Source of the DNA: Gautieria morchelliformis
Lineage: Eukaryota; Basidiomycota; Agaricomycetes; Gomphales; Gomphaceae
Length of the DNA: 64,000 nt
Reading direction: 5' to 3'
Assembly: GCA_015179125.1 (NCBI GenBank)
Contig: WHVA01000261.1
Span: 88,400-152,399 of the forward strand
Shown: piece after piece, positions 44,010 to 55,980 of the stretch
How positions within the stretch are numbered: position 1 is the first letter of the stretch
Layout: each line of letters opens with the position of its first letter
Translations under genes and position numbers: made by a program
The notes under the pieces: generated by a model
Told to the model about the DNA's origin: nothing
What the model saw: the letters and a program-made list of their open reading frames with translations, nothing else
Database searches by the model: none

Positions 44010-44223
44010 TGTAAATATGTTGATCTTAGGACCTTGTATCACAAGGGCACTGCAGAACTTGACCAATGAGTGGTATTCTCAATGCTACGTAGTGACAGGT
44101 AAGAGTAAGATGCGATGGGAGCCGCTGGCCGGTTCCCACACATAACCTATACAGTGGGTCCCTAAGGGGCCCACTGGGATTATGTAATACCTATTGTACA
44201 TGTAGATACATAGGTTATTTACA
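44010..44223 (-). repeat. G2 5' LTR
   Basis: 214 bp, TGTAAATATGTTG to GGTTATTTACA on +, followed by ATACT (44224-44228). Confidence 0.93.
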
Positions 44224-44228
44224 ATACT

Positions 44229-45040
44229 GGTGGAAACACACGCAGCAGTCACAGGTTGACCCCTTAAGCTTTTCATAGGAGGATCTACTACATATGTACA
44301 TGTATTTCAAATCCACTGGAAACAAAGCCCTCTGGTAAGTGGATAATCGCTGTCATACTTGTGGTTCCAGACATTTTTCCTTATTTATCTAGTGGCTTAC
44401 CCACCTGCGTTCTTCCATGGAGGCTCCCTTGGTGGAGACATGGACGCGCCAGCGACGCTCACTGGTCGTTCCACCAGACATGCCAGTGGGTTACCCTATG
44501 GATATTCAGGGAGATCTTTCCCACAGTGTTGATCTGGGATGTTTGACCTGTGTAACTAACATTGACTTTGTCTGAGCAGGGTGGTGTGCTGACAAGGTGA
44601 AAGGCAGGGTCAGGCTTTCCATAATGCAGGGTGGTGTCCAGTCCATCCAGCATATGATGGTCCATTTGCACCAAAATTATCCCGCGCTCGCACCATTTGT
44701 GATTTTTCATTATTTGCGCAGTGCTCATTATTTCTCATTTTGCACCTGTGCGCGAAGACAAAAACAATGCGATAGTGCTTACTTTTGTCTTCGCGTGCGG
44801 GATAAGTGATCATTGTCAGTGTGTCGTATGCGTGCAACATCACCTAGTTATATAAGGTATCAAACTGCCCTGGTCCAGCTAGCCTAGGCTAGGGCACAGA
44901 CCCCAAGGCTAGTAGTACAGGGTGTACATAGAAGGGGAATGGGAAGGTGGGAAATACAAGAGGGAAGAGGGTTACCTTGAGCCTTGGCCTTAAGGTGTCC
45001 TGTATCTTTGCCTTCACATTATCCATGTTTTCACATACAT
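44229..45040. other. Gene-free stretch
   Basis: Several overlapping frames are open on both strands at 44360-44840 but carry no motif I recognise. This is the right flank of the pre-G2 locus, continuous with 22038. Confidence 0.45.
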
Positions 45041-45620
45041 TGAATTTTGGCTTTGACATTGTTGGGTCTCATCCACTTCATGATACAGTTGTTGTTGGTG
45101 CAGAATACAGTCATATATCATGCATATTGGCTTGTATGTGCCTTGAATCTTTGCTTTCACGGTGTCCGTGTCCTGGATTTGGCCTTCAAGTACATTACAT
45201 GTCCTGAATCTTCACCTTCATGTTGTCCGTGTCCTGAATCTTTGCCTTCACGTTGTCCATGTCCTGAATCTTTGCCTTCATGTTGTCCGTGTCCTGAATC
45301 TTCACTTTCACTGTTTCACATGGTCTGTGCCTGGATTTGGCCTTCATGTATATTGACTTTTGGTTTGTATGTGTCCTGAATCTTTGCTTTCATGCTGTCT
45401 GTGCCCCAGATTTGGCCTTCACATATATTGTGGCTTGTAGGCGTCCTGAATCCTCACCTTCACAATGTCCATAGCCTGAATCTTGGCCTTTATGTACATT
45501 GACTTTTGGCTCATACATGTCCTGAATCTTGGCCTTCATGTACATTGGCTTTTGGCTCTTATGTGTCCTGAATCTTGGCCTCACACACATTGACTTTTGA
45601 CTTGTACGTGTCCTGACTCT
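45040..45620. repeat. Degenerate minisatellite, unit about 27-45 bp
   Basis: Variants of GTGTCCTGAATCTTYRCCTTCA followed by TGTTGTCC or TGTACATTGACTTTTGG recur about 12 times. Open frames across it are a consequence of the repeat. Confidence 0.75.
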
Positions 45621-47870
45621 TCACCTTCACGTTGGCTCAAAGGAAGGGCTCATTGATGAGGAATGGAAGCACTGCACAATTTCTGCATACCAGCGAGTGA
45701 GCAGAAAAAGATGGGGAGTAGGGGACATTGGGAAGAACTTGTCCCGTATCTTGAATCTGTGACTTAACATTCTCTGTGCCCTAGGTCTTGGCATTTACAT
45801 TACCATGCACCATCCACTTCGTTGATATGACAAGGCTAGTGAGGCTTAATTTACCAGACTCCTTCTGAGAAGTAATTAAGAGGGAGCAGTATCTCGGTGT
45901 CTAGGTGCCCAAGGTCTACTTTGACACTATAATGATGTGGCCACCTCTAGGGCATAGATGAAGGTACTGTCATCGAAGTTTGGCATGAGGAGTTGGGAAA
46001 TAGGTGTCAGGACGTATGTGATAATTTGAGACCAGGTTGGATGGTGACCATGGGCGGGGGATCGAGGGATCTAGGGTAGGTTCCAATTAGATAATCAGCC
46101 TCTGAACCTTGAAATCACATTCGGTCCTGCTTTCTGATGAGATGCCCCGGTCGTTAATTCATCAGATTTGGTTTTTTATTTATTTCATTTGCATCTGGAC
46201 CGAAAGTGATTTCTATAATCTTAATGATAAAGCTCAACTTCTCCAGCAATAGTATGTGATAAATCCACAATACATTCAAACAGTTTTTCCAATTGGATCG
46301 ATGACTGTGCCCATCTGTCAAGCATACATTGTGAGTAAACGAGTCACAGTTCATAATCCACTGGCAGTACACACCTTTCAAACAACCACCCATGAAGGGT
46401 CTGCCTTTGGAATCCAACGCTTGTATTCCACTCCGTCCCAATGGGTATTTATATGCTTTTCTTGAACTGCGCCTTCCCGGTCTACCGTGGTCTGCATGCA
46501 AATTGGGGCCTATCCCAGCGACCTTTATGATATGTATCAGATTAAAATGTTTTGATAAAAGACTTCTATTGCTTAGCAGCTGGGACCGCTATATTTGTCC
46601 TGTCCCTGTGTGCTGACTAAGCTCTGCGAGGCGCGTCCGTCACTGATGGATGCTGGTCACGTGACCGCATGATGGAGAAATGGGTTCGATATAGAGAACG
46701 GCTGTCTCAAAAAGCTTCGCTTTTGAGATAGTTTAGAGTAGGCAGTAATAGTAGACTCTCAATGAAGATTTGGAGAAAACTATCAAGGATTAAGTTCTGT
46801 AGCTATCAAACAAGACTACAGTCACTTCAGGGGGTGAAACAGTAAATTCTGGATGATCGGTTTGTACATTTGTGGTAGCTACTTATACTATAATAGTGAT
46901 AACTACCAGTGTTCAGGATAATGGGTAAATGGGTCGAAAAACTATGTGTAAATAAAGGGGTCACTATTTGGAGTCATAAAGCCATGAAAAAGATGGGGAT
47001 AATAATAGGGGTGATAGGCTTTGGAATAGAGTCTTGTACCTACTATACAAAGCTCCTGTCTACATGATGTTAGGATAGTAATCAGCTGGTCGTGTCATGG
47101 AGTACAATAGGAAATGAAACTTAAGTCTCTCTTGTGCAACATAAATGCTGCTCTTGGTGATGGGGCCACCATCTCTGTGCCTCTTCTGTGTGGGGCAGCT
47201 GATCAAGTGTACATACTTGGAATGACATTCTGTCATTATTAGGTACTCCTGCGCAGTCTATGTGTCTCTGCGGCATTTGGTGCCCGCACCTCCTCGGTGC
47301 CTGTGGCCTGGCACCTGTTGACGTCATGGCTGATGCCATCTGCCAACAGGCGCTATGTCTCTGATCGGCCACATGTGGCTGATGCCTTCGTTCCTGTATC
47401 TTATCTGATCGATAGATAAGATAGCTACTGATTGTGATGTCACGTGCCGCTTGCACGTATTGATGTCTATGACTGTTAAGGGTGTCTGTCTCCATTTCGA
47501 ACTCATTGGATGTGCCTGTGCAACCTCCTGCATTCTGCTCAGCACAGGTTCTGCTTTGGGACGGCATGCAGTGCAGAGCTGAGAGCTAGCTGCGGCAGCT
47601 GCATGCTCAAAGTAAATTTCAGTGCACATTTAGACGTACTGTCTGAGGGCCGGTGCACTTCTATTGTCATCGGGCAAGTTTTTGTAAAAGATGAGAAGAG
47701 TGTCGGCAGTGGAGAGCTATCCACTCCACCGCTGCTCGATGACCGAGAGGCATTCCTCTGAGATTTTTGCCTTGGAAGGTCCAGAAATTTCAGAAATCCC
47801 CGTGAGATAGGTGGTGCTGGTGGACTGCCCATTGTCGGCCATAGATTGATATGGAGAAAGCACAAAGTGA
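45621..47870. other. Gene-free stretch
   Basis: No supported gene. Frames open at 46154-46501 and 47121-47629 on minus have no recognisable motif. A small hairpin TCTCAAAAAGC / GCTTTTGAGA lies at about 46705-46729. B-box-like GGGTTCGATATAG at 46681 is not part of a foldable tRNA. Confidence 0.45.
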
Positions 47871-48640
47871 TCACCTCAATCATCCTCTCCAGACGTGGGC
47901 TCCTACCTCTTGACTGGAGTTTTCCATGGCTGCCACCATTCCAGGGACACCTCCAACTCTTGCTTGCGATGTCGATCATCCTCTCCAGACCACAACTCCC
48001 ACTGCTGGCCCGGAATTCTCCACTCCCGCCAGCACTTACAGCGACACCTCCAGCTCTTGCTCGCGACCTCAGTCTGCCTCCAGACCCCAACTCCCAGCGG
48101 TGGCCTTGAGTCCTCCACTGCATGTCCAGGGATACCTCAAGTTCCCGCTGGCGGCATATATCATCCTCTCCAAACCCCAACTCCTGCCAGTGTCCTTAAC
48201 TCCTCCACTGCCTCCAGCACATCCAGCGACACCTCCGACTCTCGCTCGCAGCATTGACCATGTATGTGCCCCCTGCGGCCTTGAGTCCTCCACTGCCACC
48301 ATCACTTCCAGCGACACCTCCAACTCTCGATCACAACATTGACCATCCCCTCCAAGCCCAACTCCCACTGCCGGCCTTGAAGTTCCAACCACCGATCGAT
48401 CTGAGTTATGACCTAAATAATCCTCTCCAGATGTGGGTTCCTACCGCTCGACTGGAGTTCTCCACGGCCGCCACCATTCCAGGGACACCTCCAACTCTCG
48501 CTCCTGACGTTGATCATACTCTCCAGACCACGACTCCCACCACTTGCCTCAAGTTCTTCACTCCCACCAGCACTTACAGCGACACCTCCAGCTCTTGCTC
48601 GTTCGTTCGATCAGTCTCCAGACTTCACCTCCCACGGATG
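47870..48640. repeat. Degenerate tandem repeat, unit about 85-105 bp
   Basis: The block CAGCGACACCTCCARCTCTY recurs near 47943, 48041, 48226, 48307, 48481 and 48579, with similar sequence between (CCAACTCCCACTGCYGGCC). The long Pro/Thr/Ser open frame on + comes from the repeat; there is no start context or motif to support a gene. Confidence 0.7.
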
Positions 48641-48839
48641 GCCTTGAAGTCCCAACCACTGCTCACGTTGAGTTCTCCACTAGCCAGCACTTCCAACATG
48701 CCATATCCTGTCCCACCCATCACTTCTTTCAACTGGGCATCTGAACCGCGCATTACGCCAAAAAGCCAATTGACAAGGCCGCCCATTCACGACCACAGAG
48801 GGGTGCTCCGTGTGAAGGTGGGAGTGCGATGCAAGCGAG

Positions 48840-50340
48840 TGTGTAGGAACCATCTTTCTAGCCTAAAAATCTCGAAAAAAGCATTAAAAAGTCTGTAAAA
48901 AACCTTTTTCCCATCTTAACATCAGCCAATACACGCAGCTTTGATGGGGAACTGTCTTTAGAATATTCCTTGAATTTTCTTGTATTTTTTCGCCAATCAT
49001 TCTGACCTCCTTGGCTCAAAACTGCTTTACTGTGCTTGACAAAGGCTTTGAACCCATGAGAGTCCATAGCTTTGTCATCGGCGCTCAATTTCAAACTCCG
49101 ACCGGAGCGATCCTCGAACGCGCTAATTCAGAGCCGCACGTCCTCAAACACCCACAACTCCAACACTTTGGCTCTTTCAATCTCAGCTGGTGAGATTGGG
49201 AATATCCGGTGCAGCTTACACAAGCCTGTACACTTAAATATAGTTCAAACACAGCAGACACATGACTTGCTTCATAGCAACCATGGCTGTGTAAGGCTGT
49301 GTGCAAGACTGCCCAATGATATGCAGAGCCAAAACTAGGGTGTATATTCAATCAATCCTATTGGACAATGAGCCTCCAAGCTCAGTGCTACAACCCCTGA
49401 AATAGGACCCTTGATGTCATAGGGCTGTGCGGGGCTATGCAGGGCTATGCAAGGCTATGCAGGGCTGTGTAAGGCTATGCTGAGCAGTGCAAATCAGGGA
49501 AGGTGATTGGCTAGCTATTCTTAATTTCCTTGCACAAACACACCACTATAGTTACAAGGGTGTGTTTTAGCTGCACAAATATTTACTTATGACATCACTC
49601 GCCTAATAGATAGAAGCTCCCCATTTTACGTAATCCTGTGTAATTTACAATATAAAAGGAGGCCATTCTGACCCCCTAGGATTATCATCCAATCTAGCAA
49701 TCTACTGCTTCTATCCTACATGTGACTCGTGTGACTTGCATCTTACTAAGCTGCTAATCCCGGCTAGGGTTATTCACTTACTTTAGTGTCTAATTCCTTG
49801 TTAAGTAGATACTTTTCTGCTTAGCCACCTAGACTAATCCTCCGGGTGTAATTCTACAGAGTGAGTCTGTCAATTGATAGTCTTGCCATTCGCAGTCCAA
49901 TACCCGAGAGAGTTGATCAGTTGATTTTCCTGGTTAATATCTTTCACAAGTCAATTCCTGTTACTTGTAAAAGCCGCTTTAGATTCTATTCTTTGCCTCC
50001 CGTTTTATTGCTGTGCGCTGGTAGATTATCAGGGCAGTCCATTTATAAACTCGCCTGCTAAGTACATTCCTTTATATTTTGGAATACGCTTGGACCCCAA
50101 TAGTGTCCTTGAACCTACAGTCTTTAAGTTTATGGTTCAGTGCTGCTAAGAAACGCATTGCCTTCCATCCGTATTAACTTGGACTAGTTTTTACGCGGAT
50201 TGCAACCAAGGTACAAATATTAAATTATTTCCAGAGGTGTGCTGCAGCATTGTTTAATATTCTTTGAGTCTCGTAAACGACACGTTCTGATAGATTGAAG
50301 TGTTAGCAATAACACCAAAGTCTTGAAGGGTTCCAAAACA
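48840..50340 (+). mobile_element. Solo LTR, family L1, second copy
   Basis: 1501 bp, TGTGTAGGAACC to TTCCAAAACA, flanked by GCGAG (48835-48839, 50341-50345). TATA box TATAAAAGG at 49651-49659. The 3' 700 bases are nearly identical to 5950-6649; the 5' part is more diverged. Confidence 0.92.
49424..49495 (+). repeat. 10-bp tandem repeat inside the L1 LTR
   Basis: About seven units of GGGCTRTGCA; expanded relative to 5784-5838. Confidence 0.7.
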
Positions 50341-50345
50341 GCGAG

Positions 50346-50652
50346 CGAGCGAACAGAAGATGCAGGGGGACAGATAAATAAGGCAGCAGTGAGCCTCTCG
50401 CTAAGTTCGTAAGACACGATAAAAATCTGTATGCAGATCCTGACCCGTCATAGTGAGACTCAGGCCTGCATGCAGAGACATTCAGCCGAAAGAAGATTAG
50501 CAGTGGTGAGGGACAAGCACACCGGCTCTGGCAAGAAAAGACAAAGAGAAAGGAGCAAAGGCCAGGGTGACATGCAAGTGACCCGACAGCATGTACAGGA
50601 GCAGTTAGCCTGCAGGGGCAAGGCAGTCGGTCTTGTGTAAGAATGTACCTAC
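50346..50652. other. Spacer between two solo LTRs
   Basis: About 0.3 kb, purine-rich, no gene seen. Ends CCTAC, the target duplication of the next LTR. Confidence 0.5.
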
Positions 50653-52183
50653 TGTCAAGATTGGATTATAGGCGTTAATATCGCATGTTAGTGGCGAATG
50701 CCCGAATAGCGTGTGCGATCTAGCGAATCGCCCAGCGAACAGTACCGAAGAGGTAAGGGTTAAGAAGTAAGAGGGTTACTCGAAAGGAATTCGCCCTGAT
50801 CTACAGTCATAGTGAAATAGCCCGTGGCACTTGACAATGTAACGTGCAAGGTGTCACAGAAAGGTTGTCTAAGTGGCGACAATCCTTTCGCCCGCGAAGG
50901 CACTCCTTTGGAGCCCTTCGCTGACAGCACAGAAAATAACTCGAAGGCTAAGGTAACAAAGATGAAGTATGAGAACTCACCAGTGATGCCTAAGACCTCT
51001 TCTGGTCGAAGATAGAAATCTACAGGAGAAGGCTCAAGACGATGATCACAGCGAGGTCAAGTTTGCACAAGATGGACGTATGATAATTAAACTGGAGAAT
51101 ATACATGCGAATGTAGACTACTTATACCGAATGCTCATATGGTGCTAGCGAATAGGAAAGAGGCCGTCTGGAGTCAGGGTTGGATAGGGGTGTGTGGTCA
51201 GGATACATAATAGATGGAATAGACATCCAATAGAATGGAAGAGGGGTGCGAACATGAAACGACGGAGAGGGAAGAAGGCGAAGGCCCCTATGTACGAAAA
51301 CACGCCTTGGGACCTGCATATACACCACCCTGCACGGACTCTTCATCTTCTAGGTTGGTCCCAAATGACCTACGGGTAGGATGCCCCGCGAATGCATTCT
51401 GGACATAGGAACACCCAAAGGGGGTTGAGTTGAGAAGATGATGGGACCAGTGATGAACCATCAATCCGGGTAAAGGATGTCGATCGTGTTTGATGGTGTG
51501 CCTGCTGGCGAATGATGCGAGTAGCGAATGGTCATATGGTGAATGTGGCGAATAGCGAATGGAGCGAGGAGTGAATGGAGCGAAGACACGCGAACATGGA
51601 AGAGTGGTGAAAGGGACAACAGGGATAGCTGGGTACAAGAAATAAATGAGCCATGACAGCCTGCACCTCCTTGCAATTCATGATAGGACCAGTGATGAAC
51701 CAACAATCCAGGTAAAGGATGTCGATTGTGTTCGATGGCATGGCTACTGGCAAATGATGCAAGTAGTGAATGGCCAGTTGGCGAATGTGGCAAATAGTGA
51801 ATGGGGCAAGGAGCGAATGGAGCGAAGCCAAGCGAACATGGAAAAGTGGTGAAAGGGAAAACAGGGATAGCTTGATACAAGAAATGAATGTGTCATGACA
51901 ACTGTGTAGTGAAAACTTCAGCGAAGCTAATTCATCCTGAGCTGCAGTGGTGCGAGTCCCATTGAGTCCAACCTGCATGGAGGCTGCAACTGACACTATC
52001 CGAATGCATCCTGAGCATGTGGGTCTGGCGTGCTGGCAGGAATGATGCAAATAGCGAATGTGAAAGCAGGATGGTGATGAATATTTTGGCAAGATATTCG
52101 CTGGTTCAGGAAGTCGTTCGCTGGTTCGGGAAGACATTCGCCTTGTGCTGAGGGATCATTCGCAGAATAAATGAATCATGACA
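50653..52183 (+). mobile_element. Solo LTR, family L2, copy 2
   Basis: 1531 bp, TGTCAAGATTGG to GAATCATGACA, flanked by CCTAC (50648-50652, 52184-52188). Three 3' units end at 51658, 51900 and 52183, each in CATGACA, so this copy has one more unit than copy 1. Confidence 0.92.
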
Positions 52184-52547
52184 CCTACTTAGAATTAGTG
52201 GCTTAGTTTGACAGAGAGGGAATGGAGGACGTTGCGTCGCTCAGTGCAGTTTGAAAGCGGTTCATTCTACAAAGCAGGACGTGAGTCTGATCTGTTGCAG
52301 GGACACATTACATGTATTTTTTATATTAAATAGTATTTATTGATACATTAATTGATATGTATTAGTTGAAGTCAAGTAGTGTATTGAAGGAGCGAGACCT
52401 TACTGTAAAGTGGACAAATGAGTGTACTGTGGGATTAGCTTGATTGATACTAAAGGAGTGTGGTCATGTATACGCAGGAATATTATGAAGTGAACTATGT
52501 GGGAATATTATGGAGTGAATTATTGATCTGAGGTAATGCAGGTAGGC
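52184..52547. other. Gene-free stretch
   Basis: AT-rich; no gene, repeat or motif that I can support. Confidence 0.45.
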
Positions 52548-54145
52548 TTATACTTCCTCTGTTGCTGGAGTCATCACCGACATGGTTGCCGTCATCCAGG
52601 GGCAAGCCAAAGTTGGTCGAGGCAAGCCATACATATGAATTTTGTGGGGTTTCTCCTGGGTAACTTTATTCTCGAAGATTTGGAATTCCTCCTCTAGAGT
52701 TGCTGTATCTATTGACACCCGATTGATATCATTGTCATCCAGCCGAACCGAATGTTCACCCTTAGAAGGCCCAGGGATGAAGGCATTGTCATCGGAATCA
52801 CCGAATAAGCCTGCAGGGGTAAGTACTGTTGACAATTAATATACTTTCACTTATGGTCCATTTTTTTCCTTCCCTTCATTTTTCACCTTTTGGATGGAGT
52901 ATTATACTCAACAACCATGTCAGCATCACTGTCAGTATCAGCTTAGGATATGTAGTAAGTAATTAAGCCAGATTTATATATGCTCATAGGCTTACATGCC
53001 TTCCATTTGTGCATGGCCTTCACTTTTCCCTTGCTTTTTTGAACTTGCACAGCCACACTGTCCATGGCTTCGACAATGTCTGAATCCCCGCACGTGTAAC
53101 TACTGTGTAATCAGAAAATAATACCAGTATGTGCAAAGATAATTCACATACCAACATATAGTTTACTATCGTGCCACGATTTGCCTCTACTTCCTTTTGC
53201 GTCAATGAAGTCATAGCTGTGGGGGATCTCGTGATGAAGCTCGACATGCCCTCAGCTGACCCTGAGAAGCTGCCAATGAGGGTCCACATCAGGTACATCT
53301 GCCATGAGGTCAATGCACTCAAAGGGTACTGGTAATGTGTCTTGCAGCCATTGATCAAGCCTAGCAGTATCCCACTCCTTCCCAAACCAGAGTTCACCTT
53401 TGCTTCCAATCATGGCAAAACCTAGCTTCACCAGTTCATCAATTTGCTGGGGTGTCGGTTCAGCAGTGTGCTTCAGCATGCCATCAGGCTGAAATGTATA
53501 TGACTCAGTGAAGATGACAGGGAATGCAGCAATCCACATACATTCAGTCCATATGGCAATATGGCCAGCTTCCTGACATCAGCAAGGGGCTCGTTTACCG
53601 ATCATGACTTCTCAGCCTTCTGCGACTTCAATACCACACCTTTTCCCTTCCCCTATGATAATTGTGTGAGCCCTTGCAATGGCCTTGCGAGAATGTACAG
53701 GTAAGCATACCTTTGGCCTCGACTCGATGTCTGAATACTGAACTGTTCTTTTTAACCCAGAAAATGCTTCCTTCTTAGCTTGGTCCTCCATCGCCTTCAA
53801 CAATATATGTCGCTGACTTGAGCTGCTACTGGCAGCACTGGTACTGCTACTGGCAGCACTGGTACTGCTACTGGCAGCACTGGTACTGCTACTGCCACTC
53901 GCCGAGGCCTGAGCACCGTGAGCGAATGTTGACAAGATTGCATCGATTTTTTCTGCCATCAGCTGACTGGGTGGTGGGGATGTAGTGATGCTGATGTGCC
54001 AGGCTACACTGTGCATGCAACAGTTGCACAGTTTGGATTCTTCATCGTCAGGTGCTGTCCTGGGCTCAAAGGTTGGGCAGCAGCATTTTGTCTCAGATTC
54101 ATCATCCATCAACACATGGGAGCATTTGGAAAGCACAGGAGCCAT
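52548..54145 (-). CDS. Cys-rich, Ser/Ala-repeat protein of unknown function (multi-exon)
   Basis: Start MAPVLSKCSHVLMDDESE at 54145. A zinc-ribbon-like set of Cys and His follows: CCCPTFEP..CNCCMHSVAWH (residues 22-50). Then KIDAILSTFAHGAQ, a Thr/Ser/Ala run from three 24-bp repeats (53825-53892), QRHILLKAMEDQAKKEAF, and RPKVCLPVHSRKAIARAHTI near 53650. Later exons on minus give FTESYTFQPDGMLKHT, LVKLGFAMIGSKGELWFG and DQWLQDTLPVPFECIDLM (53540-53250), and an end exon GLFGDSDDNAFIPGPSKGEH to ATEEV (52835-52548). Exon borders are not fully resolved. It lies just downstream of the integrase-like gene, same strand. Confidence 0.55.
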
Positions 54146-55500
54146 TAAGAGAGTGTAATAAAGGGTTGAGTATGTAGAATGTAATAAAGAATCAAATGCT
54201 TAAACGAACTTAAAACGTGAAACTGTAGGGTTTTTATACTATCACTTGCTTGCCTTGGATGCTGAGCCTGTATAGATGGAACATAAAACACTACCTATGC
54301 TACCTATGAAATACTACTCATTATAAAATTGCTCTGTAAGTGCCTGCATTGCATATGAAGCCTGAGCCCATGCCAAGGCACGTTGCTTCCATATAAATGA
54401 GGGCAACTCTACCATTATCTCCTTCTTACGGCCAAACCTGATATGCTCCACCATTGGATATACACCATCATCAAGTTCCAATGCCCCAAGACCATACCCT
54501 GTTGGAATCAATCCACCTGATTGAATGTCACGTAGTGCAGCATCAAATAGTAGTATGTGTGCTGGATCGGTGAATGGGCACTGACTTCATGGGACTTTAA
54601 CTGGTTTATGGTGGACATTGGCACGGATGTGGGAGGCTATAGCTCCCTGTAAGGTGCTCTCTTCCGAGTCTGTAACCTTGGACCCATTGTCGGACTCTGT
54701 CATATCATCTGAGGGCCACTGCCATCATCTTCACCAAGGGGTGTCCGGCACCTGTCTGTTGTGTGTCATGACTCATTTATTCCTGTATCCAGTCACTTCC
54801 ATTTTCCCTTCCTTCTCTCCACCTCTATGTTTGCTCCATTCACTACTCGCCCTATTCACCAGTAGGCATGCCATCAAACATGACCAATATCCTTTACCCG
54901 GCATGATGGTTCATCACTGGTCCCATAATCTTCCTGACTCAACCCTCTTTTGGGTGTTCCTATGGCTGGAATACATTCATGGGATGTCCTACCCGTAGAT
55001 CATGTGGAATCAACCCAGCAGACCAGGAGTCCGTGCAGGGTAACATGTATTCAGGTCTCAAGGCGTGTTTTCTTACATAGGTACCTTCTGTCATGACCCA
55101 TTTATTTCCTGTACCCAATCACTCCATTCTCCATTTCATCACTCCACTTCTATGTTTGCTCTGATCGCTCTTCGCCGAATTCGCCGAACAGATATTCACT
55201 ACTCGTGTCATTCGCCGGTAGCCACACCATCAAACATGATTGACGTCCTTTATTTGGAGTGATAGTTCATCGCTGTTCCCATCGCTGGAATACATTTGCA
55301 GGACGTCCTACCCATAGATCATGTGGGATCAACCTGTCATGGCTCGTTTACTTCCCTTACCCAGCTATCCTTACTTTCCCCTCGACCACTCCTCCTCTAT
55401 GTCTGGTCCATCTGCTCTTCACCCCATTCACCGAACGACCATTCGCTACTCGCATCATTCACCAGCAGGCATGCCATCAAACATGATCGACATCCTCTAC

Positions 55501-55980
55501 TGTAAGGGCAACCCTGGCTAGTCGTGGAGATCACACTACCACACAACTGACAAGGGGAAATTCAAAGTATGTATAAATGAACAGAGCATACAAGAGAGGG
55601 GGTTCTCACCTGACAAGGGGAAATCCAAAGAGAAAAGTCTAAGGACCCCCAATGTCAGCGAGCCCGTATTATACTACGCTGCGCAGCCAGGGACAACGCT
55701 TGGCACCCGCCATCAACCCTGCATCCCCCTGACCCTTGATCGACCCTTGATGCCACCTATTATGCGAGTCGCTTGATTTCCAACACTGTTCCGGGGCGGA
55801 AGTCGGAAATTGGAGTGGAACTGGCAAGGCGAACGGAACTGGTGGAAGTTCTCCCAGAAGCGGAATTGTTCCCGAAAGCGGATGCGGAGATGGAATCAGA
55901 ACCGGAACCGGAGTCGGAAATGGAGTCGGAACTGGGTGTGGTGTCGGAACTGGAAATGGAAAACAGGGTGTCCCCTGACA
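55501..55980 (-). repeat. G1-young 3' LTR
   Basis: 480 bp, TGTAAGGG to CCCTGACA on +. Its sense strand (minus) encodes the last ~75 residues of Pol, including the stop at 55760-55762. Confidence 0.95.

Larger units (their letters stand above)
22044..44223 (-). mobile_element. G2: Ty3/Gypsy chromovirus with extra 3' gene, interrupted by Copia
   Basis: LTRs 22044-22255 and 44010-44223, flanked by ATACT (22039-22043, 44224-44228). Minus-strand order from 44009: ORF1, gag-protease, RT-RNase H-integrase-chromodomain, an additional ORF, then the polypurine tract next to the 3' LTR. A 13.1-kb Copia block (27027-40141) sits in the reverse transcriptase. Without it G2 is about 9.06 kb, long for a Gypsy element because of the two extra ORFs. 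Several stops and frameshifts in pol show it is dead. Confidence 0.93.

Noticed and set aside
46681-46700. Possible tRNA B-box GGGTTCGATATAG
   Set aside because: No matching A-box or cloverleaf around it.
47846-48898. Pro/Thr/Ser-rich open frame over 200 codons on +
   Set aside because: Coincides with a degenerate tandem repeat, has no recognisable domain, and is open in more than one frame.
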